Under the pieces are notes generated by a model. It searched no databases, was not told the DNA's origin, and worked only from the letters and a program-made list of their open reading frames with translations. This document shows positions 28,840 through 39,300 of a stretch of DNA of 64,000 bases, piece after piece. Position 1 is the first letter of the stretch, and every line of letters begins with the position of its first letter. The translations under genes and the position numbers were made by a program. Source of the stretch: Limnomonas spitsbergensis. Taxonomy: Eukaryota; Chlorophyta; Chlorophyceae; Chlamydomonadales. The stretch is taken from positions 3,286,001-3,350,000 of the forward strand of contig JAYJMM010000034.1 in the NCBI GenBank assembly GCA_037349105.1, read 5' to 3'.

Positions 28840-30864
28840 TCAAGAAAGAACATTGGTTGTAGTGTCAATGTAATCCCAGTAGGCCTTGAGTGTGGCCCCC
28901 TCTGCATCACGTGTGACCGAGGACTCAGGCTCCCATGAATTATGCTCAGGGCCAAATGTTTTCCATTTGACCAAAAATTCATTGGATCGACGTGATTTGG
29001 ATTTATTTCGATGATCCAAAATCCGTTCGATGACGAAATTGGGTTCCCCATCAATCATGACAGGGTCCGGCGGCTGCACCCGCCCGTCAGTTTGAAATGG
29101 TTTGAGCTTGGATACATGAAAAACCGGGTGAATACGTAGAGTATCTGGTAAATCAAGTTTGTATGCCAAGTTCGTGCCTTTGATAGTAGCGGAAATTGGG
29201 AAAGGTCCAATCCACTTAGGCAATAGTTTCGGAGTACTGCGCCGTCCAGCGGCTCTTTTTAAATGAATATGTTTAGTATTCAGGAGGACCATGTCCCCAA
29301 TATTATACGAAACATCCCTGTGATGTTGGTCATAATAGAGTTTCTGACGCTGCTGAGCGGCAACGAGAAACTTTCTTGCCTCAGATAAACCTTCAGACAT
29401 TTTATCTGCAAATGCTGAAGCGGTAGGTACTTTGGTACTTCCAGGCATAACCGTAAGAGGGAGACGTGGATCACGTCCATGATTTAATCGAAATGGAGTT
29501 GTACCAATAGATTCATGGTAAGAATTGTTGATTGCAAATTCTGCAGTTGATAAACAACTGTCCCATTCTGTATGTTCGAGATGACCGACATAATGCCTGA
29601 TCATATCTTCCAATACTGGATTGACTCTTTCAGTTTGACCATCACTTTGAGGGTGAAATGCAGTAGATCGGCTGTGACTGGTACCGATGATGCGAAGCAA
29701 CTCGGTCCAGAATTTACCCGTAAATACGGAGCCTCGATCCGAAACCATATCAAGGGGAAGGCCATGATGTTTCCATACCGTATCCACAAAGAGCTGAGCA
29801 GTGCCTGCACTGTCAATGGTGGATTTGGTAGGAGCAAAATGAACCATTTTGGTAAGTCGACAGACAAACACAATGATGGTATCAAAGCCTTTCCTTGTTT
29901 TGGGGAGCTGTTGAATAAAGTCCATGCTAACCGAGTCCCAAGGAGCTGCGGGTATGGCCAGGGGCTGTAATAAGCCTGCTGGTAGCTGGTTTGAACTTTT
30001 ATTGCGTTGGCAGCAAGCACAAGTGGATATATAATTTTTAATATAGTCCTTGATTTGTGGCCACCAAAACATGCGAGTAACAGCTCTGTACGTTTTGGTA
30101 AAACCCCCGTGTCCACTGTTTGGTGCATCGTGCATCTCATATAGGATTTGTTTACGAATTTCATCGTCATGCGGGACCATCAGTTGATGGTTTTTCCACC
30201 ACAAGCCATCTTTATGACTGAGTTTGTTTAGATTCTCAGGAAGTGCAAACCATGGATCATTGTCATAGCCGTGTCGCAATAGTTGAGTGATGTCTGTCAC
30301 TATATCGGTACTAGGCGTGATTTCTCCGCGTGCTAAGACGTCAGAAATATCAGCTTTTTCCGTCGGTAGATCTTGATGAATCTCCTCAACAATTGTCTCC
30401 AGATCTGGGGACCCCACAGTCTCCCGTCTGCGCTTCTTTTTGGATAAAGCTTCTGGTAGGATGAAGGTTTTACCTCTGGTCACTATCATGGCCAAAGTAC
30501 TGTTAAATGATGGGTTGCGGGACAAGGGATCCGCTACATTTGTAACGCCTTGCCGCCATTCCCATTTGAATTTGAAACGCTGCAAATATTCACTCCACCT
30601 ACACTGTCTTCGCGAGAGTGTCGGCTGTGTTTGCAAATGAATGAGAGGATTATGATCAGTGATTACTTTAAAATCAATTCCTTCCAAATAGCAACGCCAT
30701 GTTTTAAGAGCGTGGACGACGGCCCATAATTCTTGGTCACCTGTTGTCCAATTAAGTTCAGCAGAACTTAATTTACGGCTCTCAAAAGCGATGGGTCGGC
30801 CAAATTGAGTAAGGACCGCCCCTATGCCCTGAATAGATGCATCGCAAATTACTTCCATTTCCAC
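28840..30864 (-). CDS. Chromovirus RNase H, integrase and chromodomain (U2)
   Basis: 674 codons. RNase H: CDASIQGIGAVL, GDQELWAVVHAL, ITDHNPL. Integrase: zinc finger HDAPNSGHGG...CACC, then catalytic Asp (SMDFIQQLP), Asp (VSDRGSVF) and Glu (DGQTERVN) with 35 residues between the last two. GPY/F-like region: PKLLPKWIGPFPI. Chromodomain at the C-terminus: VIERILDHR...FLVKWKTFGPEHNSWEPESS, with the aromatic cage positions expected for binding methylated histone. Compared with U3 it carries Arg to Pro after QTERVN and Lys to Asn in the chromodomain. The start lies within RNase H: the upstream RT frame overlaps it by 16 bases in another phase. Confidence 0.9.
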   Translation of the reverse strand: MEMEVICDASIQGIGAVLTQFGRPIAFESRKLSSAELNWTTGDQELWAVVHALKTWRCYLEGIDFKVITDHNPLIHLQTQPTLSRRQCRWSEYLQRFKFKWEWRQGVTNVADPLSRNPSFNSTLAMIVTRGKTFILPEALSKKKRRRETVGSPDLETIVEEIHQDLPTEKADISDVLARGEITPSTDIVTDITQLLRHGYDNDPWFALPENLNKLSHKDGLWWKNHQLMVPHDDEIRKQILYEMHDAPNSGHGGFTKTYRAVTRMFWWPQIKDYIKNYISTCACCQRNKSSNQLPAGLLQPLAIPAAPWDSVSMDFIQQLPKTRKGFDTIIVFVCRLTKMVHFAPTKSTIDSAGTAQLFVDTVWKHHGLPLDMVSDRGSVFTGKFWTELLRIIGTSHSRSTAFHPQSDGQTERVNPVLEDMIRHYVGHLEHTEWDSCLSTAEFAINNSYHESIGTTPFRLNHGRDPRLPLTVMPGSTKVPTASAFADKMSEGLSEARKFLVAAQQRQKLYYDQHHRDVSYNIGDMVLLNTKHIHLKRAAGRRSTPKLLPKWIGPFPISATIKGTNLAYKLDLPDTLRIHPVFHVSKLKPFQTDGRVQPPDPVMIDGEPNFVIERILDHRNKSKSRRSNEFLVKWKTFGPEHNSWEPESSVTRDAEGATLKAYWDYIDTTTNVLS

Positions 30865-31973
30865 TGGATTGTTAAATCTGGCATGGCCAGAACTGGGGCT
30901 GCAATTAATGCTGCTTTAACTTTGTCAAATGCTTGTTGGCAATTTGATGTCCAATTCCACTTAATGTCTTTTCTGGTTAAATGTGTCAGTGGTGCAACCA
31001 TAGCCGCATACTGCGCAATGTGCTTGCGGAAATAATTTGTTAAACCATTAAAAGAGCGAACTTCTTTTACGGTTGTTGGTACTGGCCAATTTTTAACCAC
31101 CTCAACTTTAGATGGGTCGACTTTAATGCCGTCTGTTCCCACGATATGGCCCAGAAATTTAATCTCTGGCCGTTCGAAGGTACATTTTTTTAGTTTGACG
31201 TATAATTTATTGGAATCCAGTATTTTCATCACTTCTTCTAAGTGTTGAGTATGCTCTTCAATTGTTTTACTGAAGATGATTATATCATCGAGATAAACTG
31301 AAACACAATGGTTTAATGGCCGGAAAATCCGATTCATAAATGATTGGAAGCCGATTGGTGCATTTGTTAATCCCATCGGTAGAGTTTTCCACGCGTAAGT
31401 CCCGAAGGGCGTTATGAATTGTGTTTTTGGTATATCCGTTGCATGTAACGGTAACTGCCAGTATCCTGATGTTAAATCACAGGAAGAGAAATATTTACAT
31501 CCTTGTAACTTATCAAAAAGGTCATCCGCTCTTGGATGATGCCCTTTCATGGGTACAGTTTGTCCGTTAAGTAACCGATAATCTACGGTAAACCGCAAAG
31601 TACCATCGGGTTTGGCAGCAAATACGATTGGACTACCCCATGGAGAAGTACTGGGTTGTATTAGCCCCCTTTTTAGAAGGTCACCGACATGTGATTCGAC
31701 CTCTAATCGCTCAGCTGGGCTGAGGCGATAGCTAGGGCGAAACACGGGTGTGCTGTCCTGCTTAAGTTCAATGAGAACTGGTAAAGTGTTTGTTTGGTCT
31801 GGCATGCGTACACTATCCTGGAAAATATGTTTGTATTTAACCAGTACATTGCGAATGCTGGGTGTGAGATCTTCGGAGAAATCAACATGTGACGGCCGAT
31901 CAGTGAGTTCTGGTTCGTGCAAATCAGTACAATCTGTAGCACTTACATACGGGTGTATACCCGTGTCAACCAT
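30849..31973 (-). CDS. Chromovirus reverse transcriptase (U2)
   Basis: 374 codons with the fingers/palm order of gypsy RT: PYRLSPAERLEVE-like (SYRLSP), VDYRLLNGQT, FSSCDLTSGYWQLPL, LPMGLTNAPIGFQSF, VYLDDIIIFSKT (YLDD active site) and the thumb FLGHIVGTDGI. The frame shifts just before RNase H (PDLTIQW here, PVEMEVICDAS in the right phase). The break is shared by U3. Confidence 0.9.
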   Translation of the reverse strand: MVDTGIHPYVSATDCTDLHEPELTDRPSHVDFSEDLTPSIRNVLVKYKHIFQDSVRMPDQTNTLPVLIELKQDSTPVFRPSYRLSPAERLEVESHVGDLLKRGLIQPSTSPWGSPIVFAAKPDGTLRFTVDYRLLNGQTVPMKGHHPRADDLFDKLQGCKYFSSCDLTSGYWQLPLHATDIPKTQFITPFGTYAWKTLPMGLTNAPIGFQSFMNRIFRPLNHCVSVYLDDIIIFSKTIEEHTQHLEEVMKILDSNKLYVKLKKCTFERPEIKFLGHIVGTDGIKVDPSKVEVVKNWPVPTTVKEVRSFNGLTNYFRKHIAQYAAMVAPLTHLTRKDIKWNWTSNCQQAFDKVKAALIAAPVLAMPDLTIQWKWK

Positions 31974-32489
31974 ATGACCGCAAACAACTTTGCTCCTTTA
32001 CGATGAAGTCGTTTCATTTGAACATAATTTATCATAGGGTTGGATGGAACCACCGGTTTCTCTTGTGGAATCGGCGTGAGTACGATTACCTTACCTTGCT
32101 TATTTTTGATTGAGCAAGTAGAGTGTTCGTATGAGATTATGGCTTTTTGCTTTAGCAGCCAATCATCCCCAAGAATGACATCCAAAGATGGACCTAAGTC
32201 CGCAACAAATGCATTAATTTGGTGTTTGTATTTCATCCCATTTTCGGAACGAATGCAAAGTGTTGCTTCACAGTTGACACCGAGCTGTGGAAGTAGCAAA
32301 AGAGCCATCCGCTAATTCTACGATATGGTGATCCGGTACGGTGAAAAGACCAATCGCTTTAGCTTTTCTTGAGTTGATAAAACTATGAGTAGCCCCTGAG
32401 TCCAAGGTGCACACAGTGAGAGCCCCATTCAGGGTGCATTCAAATTGCATAGTTAAATCTGACTCAGTTGCGGTCAAAGCGACTTTCAT
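31943..32489 (-). CDS. Chromovirus aspartic protease, split in two frames (U2)
   Basis: The frame at 32268-32489 has the active site LDSGATHSFI; the frame at 31943-32308 has the C-terminal half LDVILGDDWLLKQ. A one-base shift near 32280 separates them. The domain is otherwise complete for a retroviral-type protease. Confidence 0.8.
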
Positions 32490-32491
32490 TT

Positions 32492-33367
32492 TTACCTCTT
32501 CTCTGCCGTCATTTTGAAGGCGAGGTGTACCAGGCAGCCTTCATCGTGAGAGAAGTCTGAGTGCTTGCACATCGGGCAAACGGTACGGAAGTCTGGCCTC
32601 TTCTGGCTTGAGTCTTTCTTCACGCCACCCTGGATCTTCCAAGGCTCCTTCTTGCCCTTGCTGCCCTGTGGGTGGACATTGGGAATGCCTTTCAATTTAG
32701 GGCGATAAGGTTGTCGGTCATGTGCTTGATCATGAACAGGGACCATGCCTTGCAATTGCATGACCACAGTGTGTTTTGCAAGATCTTCCCAATCTGTCCA
32801 TGCAGCACCAGTGCGGGGGTCGACCTTAGAGGTCTCCCGTGTTTCTTTCTTGAGCCCTTGCCAGTACATTAATACCAGATCAGGTGCAGATGGTGATGGT
32901 GGGCCAGCCCTGTTGAGGAGTACTTTAAATGAGGTTTGGTACTCGGTTGGTGAGCCCTTTTGGCTAATGTGGTGCAGTGCCGATCGTGCCACACGTTGTC
33001 GGTCTGGTTTGCTGAATGCAGCTAGCAGAGCAGCTTTAAACTGATCCCATGAGATGGTCTCTTGCTTATTCAGGATGGGTTCAGCAAATGCCAGGTAAGC
33101 TTCTAGAGCTTTGCCAGCAAGCATGTTCATGCCATGCACTGCCCAATCTTGCTTATGTACCTTGTTTCCGGACAGGTAGTTTGCAAATAACATAAGTGAG
33201 TCCTCAATTATGTCATCAGCCCCCCCTTTAAATTTTAGGGGCTCCGGCACACGGCATCTGTTGTGCGTGCGGTCAGTGGTAGGTATTTCGACCGTTGGGC
33301 TTACCTCAGCCATAGCCGAAGGTCCTGCGACAGTCAAAGCCGAAGCTCCTGCCTTTTTGCCAGCCAT
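32492..33367 (-). CDS. Chromovirus gag (U2)
   Basis: 291 codons from ATG. Central capsid-like helical region with a KALEAYLAFAE segment and FKVLLNRAGPP. Near the C-terminus a Cys/His cluster (CPMCKHSDFSHDEGC) replaces the usual CCHC knuckle. A basic linker precedes it. The stop is followed two bases later by the ATG of the protease frame. Confidence 0.75.
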   Translation of the reverse strand: MAGKKAGASALTVAGPSAMAEVSPTVEIPTTDRTHNRCRVPEPLKFKGGADDIIEDSLMLFANYLSGNKVHKQDWAVHGMNMLAGKALEAYLAFAEPILNKQETISWDQFKAALLAAFSKPDRQRVARSALHHISQKGSPTEYQTSFKVLLNRAGPPSPSAPDLVLMYWQGLKKETRETSKVDPRTGAAWTDWEDLAKHTVVMQLQGMVPVHDQAHDRQPYRPKLKGIPNVHPQGSKGKKEPWKIQGGVKKDSSQKRPDFRTVCPMCKHSDFSHDEGCLVHLAFKMTAEKR

Positions 33368-34034
33368 ATGTTTCTCCAGCTGCTCAGCTGCTCATGGCTG
33401 TTCACCACGTTGGGTGCTTGGATAGCCAAGCGGAGGGCCGCCAGGCCTGCTGTGACCCTGGCCTTGACACCTCGAAGGTTGGTTCGAAGGTGGACATTTT
33501 GTTTGGTAAGCGCTACGCCTTTTTCATGGCTGACTTCTTTGCCTTCTTATAAATCTGTTATTGATTCAGTGGTGGCTGTCGCAGCGGCATTGCGTATCAC
33601 TGCTGTGGTGACACTAATTGCTTTTATATGTGGCTTGCCACAAACGATGACTTTCGATGGAACGAAATGCCTTTTATCCTCCTTGTAGGAGAGACTTTTG
33701 GTTGTTAAGATCGTGTCTGTGAAGACCTCGATCGAAACTGGGCGGAATTTCTTTTGAGAAATCCTTGGTCAGACGTTTTGTCTGCCGTTGGTCAGACACT
33801 GGGTCTGCCGGAGGTCAGACTCGTGGTCTGCCTTTAGCTTCACCGAAGTGAGCTCTTGGTGCGACTGTGTTTAACAGACGCCCGAGGGAAACGTGTTTTC
33901 ACACGCGCCTTACGAGTGCTTGCACACACGTGAAGGGCTTTGCGTTTCGATGCCAATTGTTTGACACCCCCCTAGGTCCCTCAATCGATCAGAGGCAAGT
34001 CGATACCTGCCCCCAACACTGCTCGAGAAATCAA
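33368..34034 (-). promoter_or_regulatory. 5' leader and primer-binding region of the chromovirus (U2)
   Basis: Between the 5' LTR and gag. The primer-binding site should begin within a few bases of the LTR end; on the minus strand it reads TTGATTTCTCGAGCAGTG. It does not match the common initiator-Met pattern TGGTATCAGAG. Several GGTCAGAC/GTCTGCC repeats lie at 33760-33830. Confidence 0.5.
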
Positions 34035-34215
34035 TGTAGCAACCTGCACACCTGGTGCAGATGTACTATAATAGTTATGTTGTAAAGAGCACCGCCTCGC
34101 TCTATACTGTCTGTGCCTCCTTAGGATGCGGTATATCATCCATTGCACAGTCCAGATGTACATCACATGTACATCAGTATTCCATCTCAGACCTAGTAGC
34201 TTTAGGAACGCTACA
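34035..34215 (-). repeat. 5' LTR of the chromovirus, 181 bp (U2)
   Basis: Identical to 28451-28631. Very short for a chromovirus LTR. Followed by CCAGG. Confidence 0.95.
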
Positions 34216-35931
34216 CCAGGGCACCATCTTGTCCCAGGACTCGTCGCTGCTGCCCTCCTCGCAGCACTTGCGCAGTCCTGCCTTGAGGGTCTGGACAGCC
34301 CTCTCTGATAGCCCGTCTGCCTGGGGGTGGTTGGCAGAAGTGGTGCGGTGGTCAATGAAGCAGTCCAACAACATGTCCTGAAATTCACCCTGGAACTCTG
34401 TTCCCTGGTCTGTCACCACTTCTGCGCATCCCCCGAATCGTGCAACAACATTTTGAAAGAATGCCAAGGCCGTCACATCAGACGCCTTGCTTGGAATGGG
34501 GATCAACTCCACCCATTTGGAGTAATGCTCCACACACACCATCACAAACCGATTGCCTCTGGAAGTGGTTGTGAATGGACCACACAGGTCCACTCCCCAC
34601 CGGAAAAACAACCCCTCAATGGGTAGCGGGTGCAGGTTGGGCTGTATGTGATTGAATGTGGACGCCCTGGCCCTGTCACACACACCACATTCCTGCACTG
34701 CCTTCTTGACTGCTGCTCTGAGCCCCCGCCACCAATGCTGCTGCATGACCATGAAGGCCGTGCGGTGGCTGCCAAAATGGCCCGTACCGGCATGGGCTGT
34801 CTGGATCACTGCAAGCCTGTCCTCTGGCCTGGGCACCACACAACGTCTACCGTCAGGCATGAGTCTCATCAGTACTCCTCCCCTCTCTGATTCCCACTGG
34901 AATGGCGCCGCTCTGCGCTGTATTCTGGTCTGTTCTCCTAGCTCTGTTCCCTGAACGTATGTCTTCTCACGGAGAAACCTCAATACAGGTTCATCTGCCC
35001 ACACATCAACCCTGACCGATGGTCCTGCAGGGCATCCTGGCGGGTCCTTCTCACCCTCTGTGTCCCTGGTCACCATGATTTCAACATCAACTTGTTCCTC
35101 AGGCGTGTTCCCACCTGGTTCCTGTGCCGCGTTGGCCCAGTCTGCCGCAGCCGATTCTCCCAGGCACTGCCTGTATGACTCGGCCACTTCTCCGCTGCCA
35201 GAGCATGCGTTTCCTGCAGTAGCAAGGGCATAGTGGCTGGACATTAAAGTTGCACCCAGCACTGGGTCCCTGTCATGGCCTGGCAGCCTTGCCCTGCGTT
35301 TCAATTCCTCTGGTATGATTGTAGCACACTCAAGTGCCACATTGAGCCATGCACCCAGTGCCCACGAATCCATGCACCTGCCCAAGGCTGCCCTCCTGGC
35401 TGCCTCTGGGAAGTCTGGGCGCGGCAATGTGGACCCCACAGCGTACCCCATGGCTCGCTCACGCTCGTTTGCATTGGGCTCCTGCAAGTCCCCCATGGGT
35501 CTGTACACCATCCCATTTTGCCCGTTCCGAAAAGAATATGATGAGGGCGTGGCCATCAGACACGGCAGCACCTTCCTGGGCTGTCCTGTTACGTTGATGC
35601 GGTACCCCCCATTGTCCGGGCATGAGACTACCTGGGCCTTGCTGCCCTTGTCCAGAATGTCGTCTACTATCCCCCCGTGGGGTCTGGTCGACGCACGAAT
35701 CACAAACTCAATATCTGCTGCAGGGGCGATATTCCCCCAATAGTTGCGAGTGCGATGGGCGTAAGACCCCACCTGCGCTGCGTCAAACAATGCCGGTGTT
35801 CCCAGAATCCTGCACACCTCCTGAAAAGCCTCAACACTGGCCTTCACACTCTTCTGATTCAATTGCATTGCCACATTCTCAATCAGGTACGCTGGCGGCC
35901 TAGGCCCCTGCAGGAACTGTAGTGTACCCAA
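34216..35931 (-). CDS. Methyltransferase C-terminal half, zinc finger and integrase (U2)
   Basis: As 14513-15964 plus the start of 13237-14511, but in one open frame because the 2-bp deletion of U1 is absent: ENV, HRTR, H2C2, then all three catalytic residues (WGVDLCGPF, VVTDQGTEF, GLSERAVQ). The frame is truncated at ...DKMVPW by the chromovirus, running into LTR sequence and stopping at 34174. The first Asp context is LCGPF here, MCGPF in U1. Confidence 0.8.
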
Positions 35932-36553
35932 CAGCTTGACTAACGGGAAGAAATACTTGCTTCTCTCTCCCCTTGCCTGCCGACGAGAGGTCCTGGCACT
36001 CCCAGCCTGCTACCATGAACCACTGGTGCCCATCCTGGGCGCCCGCCTCCTGGAGGTGCTTCGCCGTAATGGCATATACATCTTGGGGCAACGCTCTGAA
36101 CGCCTTATCAAACGCTTTGACCGGAAACAACTGAGGGTATCTCCTGTGCAACTGCACCAGGCGACCCCCTGCGATCTCTCTGACTTCCTCACTGATATCA
36201 GCATACAAGTACTGCACCACTGGGATACCCGCCCTGAGTACCATTTCCAGCCCGGAGCACATACCTCCAAAGGGCTCGAAAAGGACGACTCCCTCGGTCT
36301 CCATGGCCCGCACAGCCCCACTCGACAGGCAAGCTGTGTCCAGGCCTGCATGTAAATGAGGGGGCGTCACCCGAGGCAGGTCAGCAAGAACATCACTGAT
36401 CATTGTCCTGGCCCGCTCTAGGTCTGGCATCCTGCGCCTGCGCTGGTCTTGGAAAAAATCCACGCCGGAATCCCTCGCTGCTGCCGCCGCCTTGCATCTG
36501 GTTGCTAGATCCCTCCTTGGGTGTCTGCACAGGTCTGCCCACACTGGGCGCAA
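35900..36553 (-). CDS. C5-cytosine methyltransferase, N-terminal half (U2)
   Basis: Same motifs I, II and IV as 15933-16586 and the same frameshift after the SSAGKG loop. In the +1 frame the downstream residue is Tyr (SKYFFPL) where U1 has Ser. Confidence 0.75.
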   Translation of the reverse strand: MRPVWADLCRHPRRDLATRCKAAAAARDSGVDFFQDQRRRRMPDLERARTMISDVLADLPRVTPPHLHAGLDTACLSSGAVRAMETEGVVLFEPFGGMCSGLEMVLRAGIPVVQYLYADISEEVREIAGGRLVQLHRRYPQLFPVKAFDKAFRALPQDVYAITAKHLQEAGAQDGHQWFMVAGWECQDLSSAGKGREKQVFLPVSQAVGYTTVPAGA

Positions 36554-36860
36554 ACTTGGACAGCGGTGTCCCGTAGACTGTGGATCCCACCCCTCTTTTA
36601 ACCAGCACCTTGCGTGGTCGCATTGGGTGTCTTGGGCGCAGTCCTGTCACTGGCTGCCGCTCCTTCTCTTCTTGCATCGGCTCAGGCAGCTCCTCCTCAG
36701 ATATTAGGTCAGCCCACGGCTTTCCCACTGGTACAGCTGACTTTTCCTGTGGTTTTCTGCTGCTCCGCGGGACCTGCCTGGTTCCCGCCGTTTGGACCTC
36801 AGCTTCCATGCGTGTGACCTCTGCAAGTATACTCTCAATTTCCATGTCCTCTGCTTCCAT
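36393..36860 (-). CDS. Acidic N-terminal region of the transposon protein (U2)
   Basis: Same predicted protein as 16426-16893. Confidence 0.45.
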   Translation of the reverse strand: MEAEDMEIESILAEVTRMEAEVQTAGTRQVPRSSRKPQEKSAVPVGKPWADLISEEELPEPMQEEKERQPVTGLRPRHPMRPRKVLVKRGVGSTVYGTPLSKFAPSVGRPVQTPKEGSSNQMQGGGSSEGFRRGFFPRPAQAQDARPRAGQDNDQ

Positions 36861-37401
36861 TCGCTGTTTGTCTGGGCAGGTTTTATCCTTGCCTGCAAAC
36901 CCGCCTGGGGCTGCGGCTACCTTGGCCCTTAGATCCGGTTGGTTGGGCTCTTCTTTAACCTAGGCTAGTTACTTCGTCCCTTTCTAAAGGACAGACCTCT
37001 ATTGTAACAAACACCGGCCGTCATCTGTGTATGAGACCTCCTACGTTCACATAAGTCAGTACCTCTACTCAAGTCAAGACTAGCTCAGCTCCCGCTGAGA
37101 TAGCTGGAGACAAGTACCTAGCAAGAGGCCCGAGACCCTGCCGAATAAGAAGTACGCAGTCCACGTCCCGTCACCCTCACCGCGATACGCGCGGTAAGTG
37201 CCCTTAACTTAGCCCAGCTGGATCGCGCCCAGACGGCCAGAAGGCCTGTGCTCCCTTTGTCAATTGCCATACAACCAAATAGCCAGCTACGCTGCTTAAC
37301 TCGCTGAGCACTCGCAGCCAGTGTGTAGTCACTGAGCCTGCCCGTAGGCGTCCGTCACTGCCGTGAGGAAAGAAGTCCGCCACGGACCTGAAGCGCACAT
37401 C

Positions 37402-37634
37402 GCGAGTAAAGTAGTAGGGGCGGTACCCACGAGACGGAGACTTCTAGGCAGAGACATCCAGTTAGGGACTTCCAGTTACAATTATCTTGTTAACAAGCTC
37501 TTGTCTGAAGTACAAGGAGCATGAGTGTACGGTGATGTACCGTATTTGTGAGTAGAGGACACCTCTCTAAGGTGTCCTGACCGGAGTTTACGGTGTTTAC
37601 CATAGTATTGCAGTTACTGCTTTATGGTGCGACA
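37402..37634. repeat. Right TIR, 233 bp (U2)
   Basis: Copy of 17435-17667; inverse of 26533-26765. Confidence 0.95.
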
Positions 37635-38126
37635 TTAATCTCCCTCTACAACATTATGCAGTTCACGTCCGTTCCTTGGCACCTCTGGGAATCTGGTCAT
37701 CACACCATCCGCCACGGCAGTACGACACGGCTCAAAACTCTGCTCATGCTAGGGCAACCATAGAGAGTTCGAGTCTTTGAGAATCACAGCACCTTTTAAC
37801 CCCCGCTCATATGCAATCATTGTCAGTGGAGTATCTGTCAGGAAATTTTGCACAGCCCAGAAGAAGGTAGGTAACCTCCAGCTTTCCCAATGATAGCGGT
37901 CTACCACAATGGAGTAACCTTCCGCACCTGTATATTGAGCCATAGGTTCAAACCACCTAGTTCAGACTCAGATCTTAACTATTGAGATGCGAGGGGGTCT
38001 TTCAGGCTAAGATCTTGACAACATCAATGCGAGAGGTTCTCTAATGCCTGATAGCTTGCCATTACTGGCCAGCAGTGACACGACTGTCGCTTTTGTTTTG
38101 ATATTATCATCACCGTCATCTGACAT
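37635..38126 (-). pseudogene. Degenerate 164-codon frame at the right TIR (U2)
   Basis: Same as 17668-18159, with the same four internal stops. Confidence 0.4.
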
Positions 38127-39300
38127 GTCCCCAGTGATGCTTGCTCATGCTTCACTGCTCCCCCCTGCTACTACTCGGCACAAAGGCAAGCGCAGCGACT
38201 AGTCTGCCCACAACTGAGATCAAATCGACATCCATTGGTCGTACATTTAATATATTACAATCCTGAACATGAATGTGATGAGTATGTTGACGATGGAAGT
38301 GATGATCGATCAGGGACAGACCATGGACATGATCAATCCCGAAGAATCCAATTGTATGCAATTGGACAACATCTACTCAAATACCGGTATGCATGGCATA
38401 GGTCCGCTGAATAAAATACACAGTTCATGTTCTTCAAGTGTTGCATTCCCGTAGCCATGTCCGCTGATTAATTCCCGTAGGTGCTTCAGGCTTAATTGGC
38501 TGCAGCGCCACCTATTTAGCCATGGCGTGGACGAAGTCCGGTTGGCTAGAAACCCGGTACACTGCGCCAGTGACACAACCCTTGGACGTGATCCGGGGAA
38601 TGGCCTGAGGGATCATCAAAAATAGAAAACGGTTAATAATATACACGCAGCACCTTAGTACCGGTATCATTTCTGTCATGCACAATGCAGATTTTGCCGA
38701 GACAACGCAATTCAGACCCTGCGACGCCCAACCATTTCCAGTGGGGGGCACATGCAGCCACCAGGGCGCAGTAGAACTATAAAACCTTGTTTATTTGCTG
38801 AACCCCATCACATCAAGGCACACAGCCCTAACTGGCTCACTGAGCCCAAAGATCGCTCACTAGCACTAGCCTATGCAGCATCATTGACTTGGTTACGCGC
38901 CCAGCCCAACCCCACCCAGCACAAGATGGCAACATCCCATGCTACAACAGAGCTGCTCATTCCACATAAACAATCCCAGACCCCCAGCCTCTAGTTTACA
39001 GTCAACGACTGCGTCAGTAATTTTAATCCCCCTCCCCCTCCCGCGTGTAAATGGCGCAAAATGGGCTGCATCAGTGTTTCCACTTTTGGCGACCAAGATA
39101 AACCGACCAAGTTAAGCCGATGTCGAGGCCCAATAAGGACCAAACCTGGACCGAATTGGCAACCAAAGCAGCAAACTGGCAAAAAGTGGGGTCTCCGGCC
39201 AGCGGCCGGAGTGTAGCTGACACGTAGCTGAGTCACGGGAAAAGAAACACAGGTCTGCATACAAAACTGGGACCACTTCGCCCCCGATGATCTCACTCAC

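Larger units (their letters stand above)
28451..34215 (-). mobile_element. Ty3/gypsy chromovirus with 181-bp LTRs (U2)
   Basis: 5,765 bp, flanked by the 5-bp duplication CCAGG (28446-28450, 34216-34220). The LTRs start TGTAGC and end GCTACA. On the minus strand: gag with a CPMC...C zinc-knuckle-like motif, protease (LDSGATHSFI), RT (VYLDDIIIF), RNase H, H2C2 zinc finger, DDE integrase and a C-terminal chromodomain. This order (RT-RH-IN-chromodomain) defines chromoviruses. The two LTRs are identical, so insertion was recent, yet the coding region is split into five frames that U3 shares. Confidence 0.93.
26533..37634 (-). mobile_element. Ginger-like TIR transposon with DNA methyltransferase, interrupted by a chromovirus (U2)
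   Basis: TIRs 26533-26765 and 37402-37634, each 233 bp and equal to those of U1. Coding order and frame breaks as in U1, except that the integrase is uninterrupted through IPSKASDVTALAFF. It is instead cut at ...DKMVPW by the retroelement at 28451-34215. Without that insertion (and one CCAGG) the integrase and PHD parts join in frame. Confidence 0.85.
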
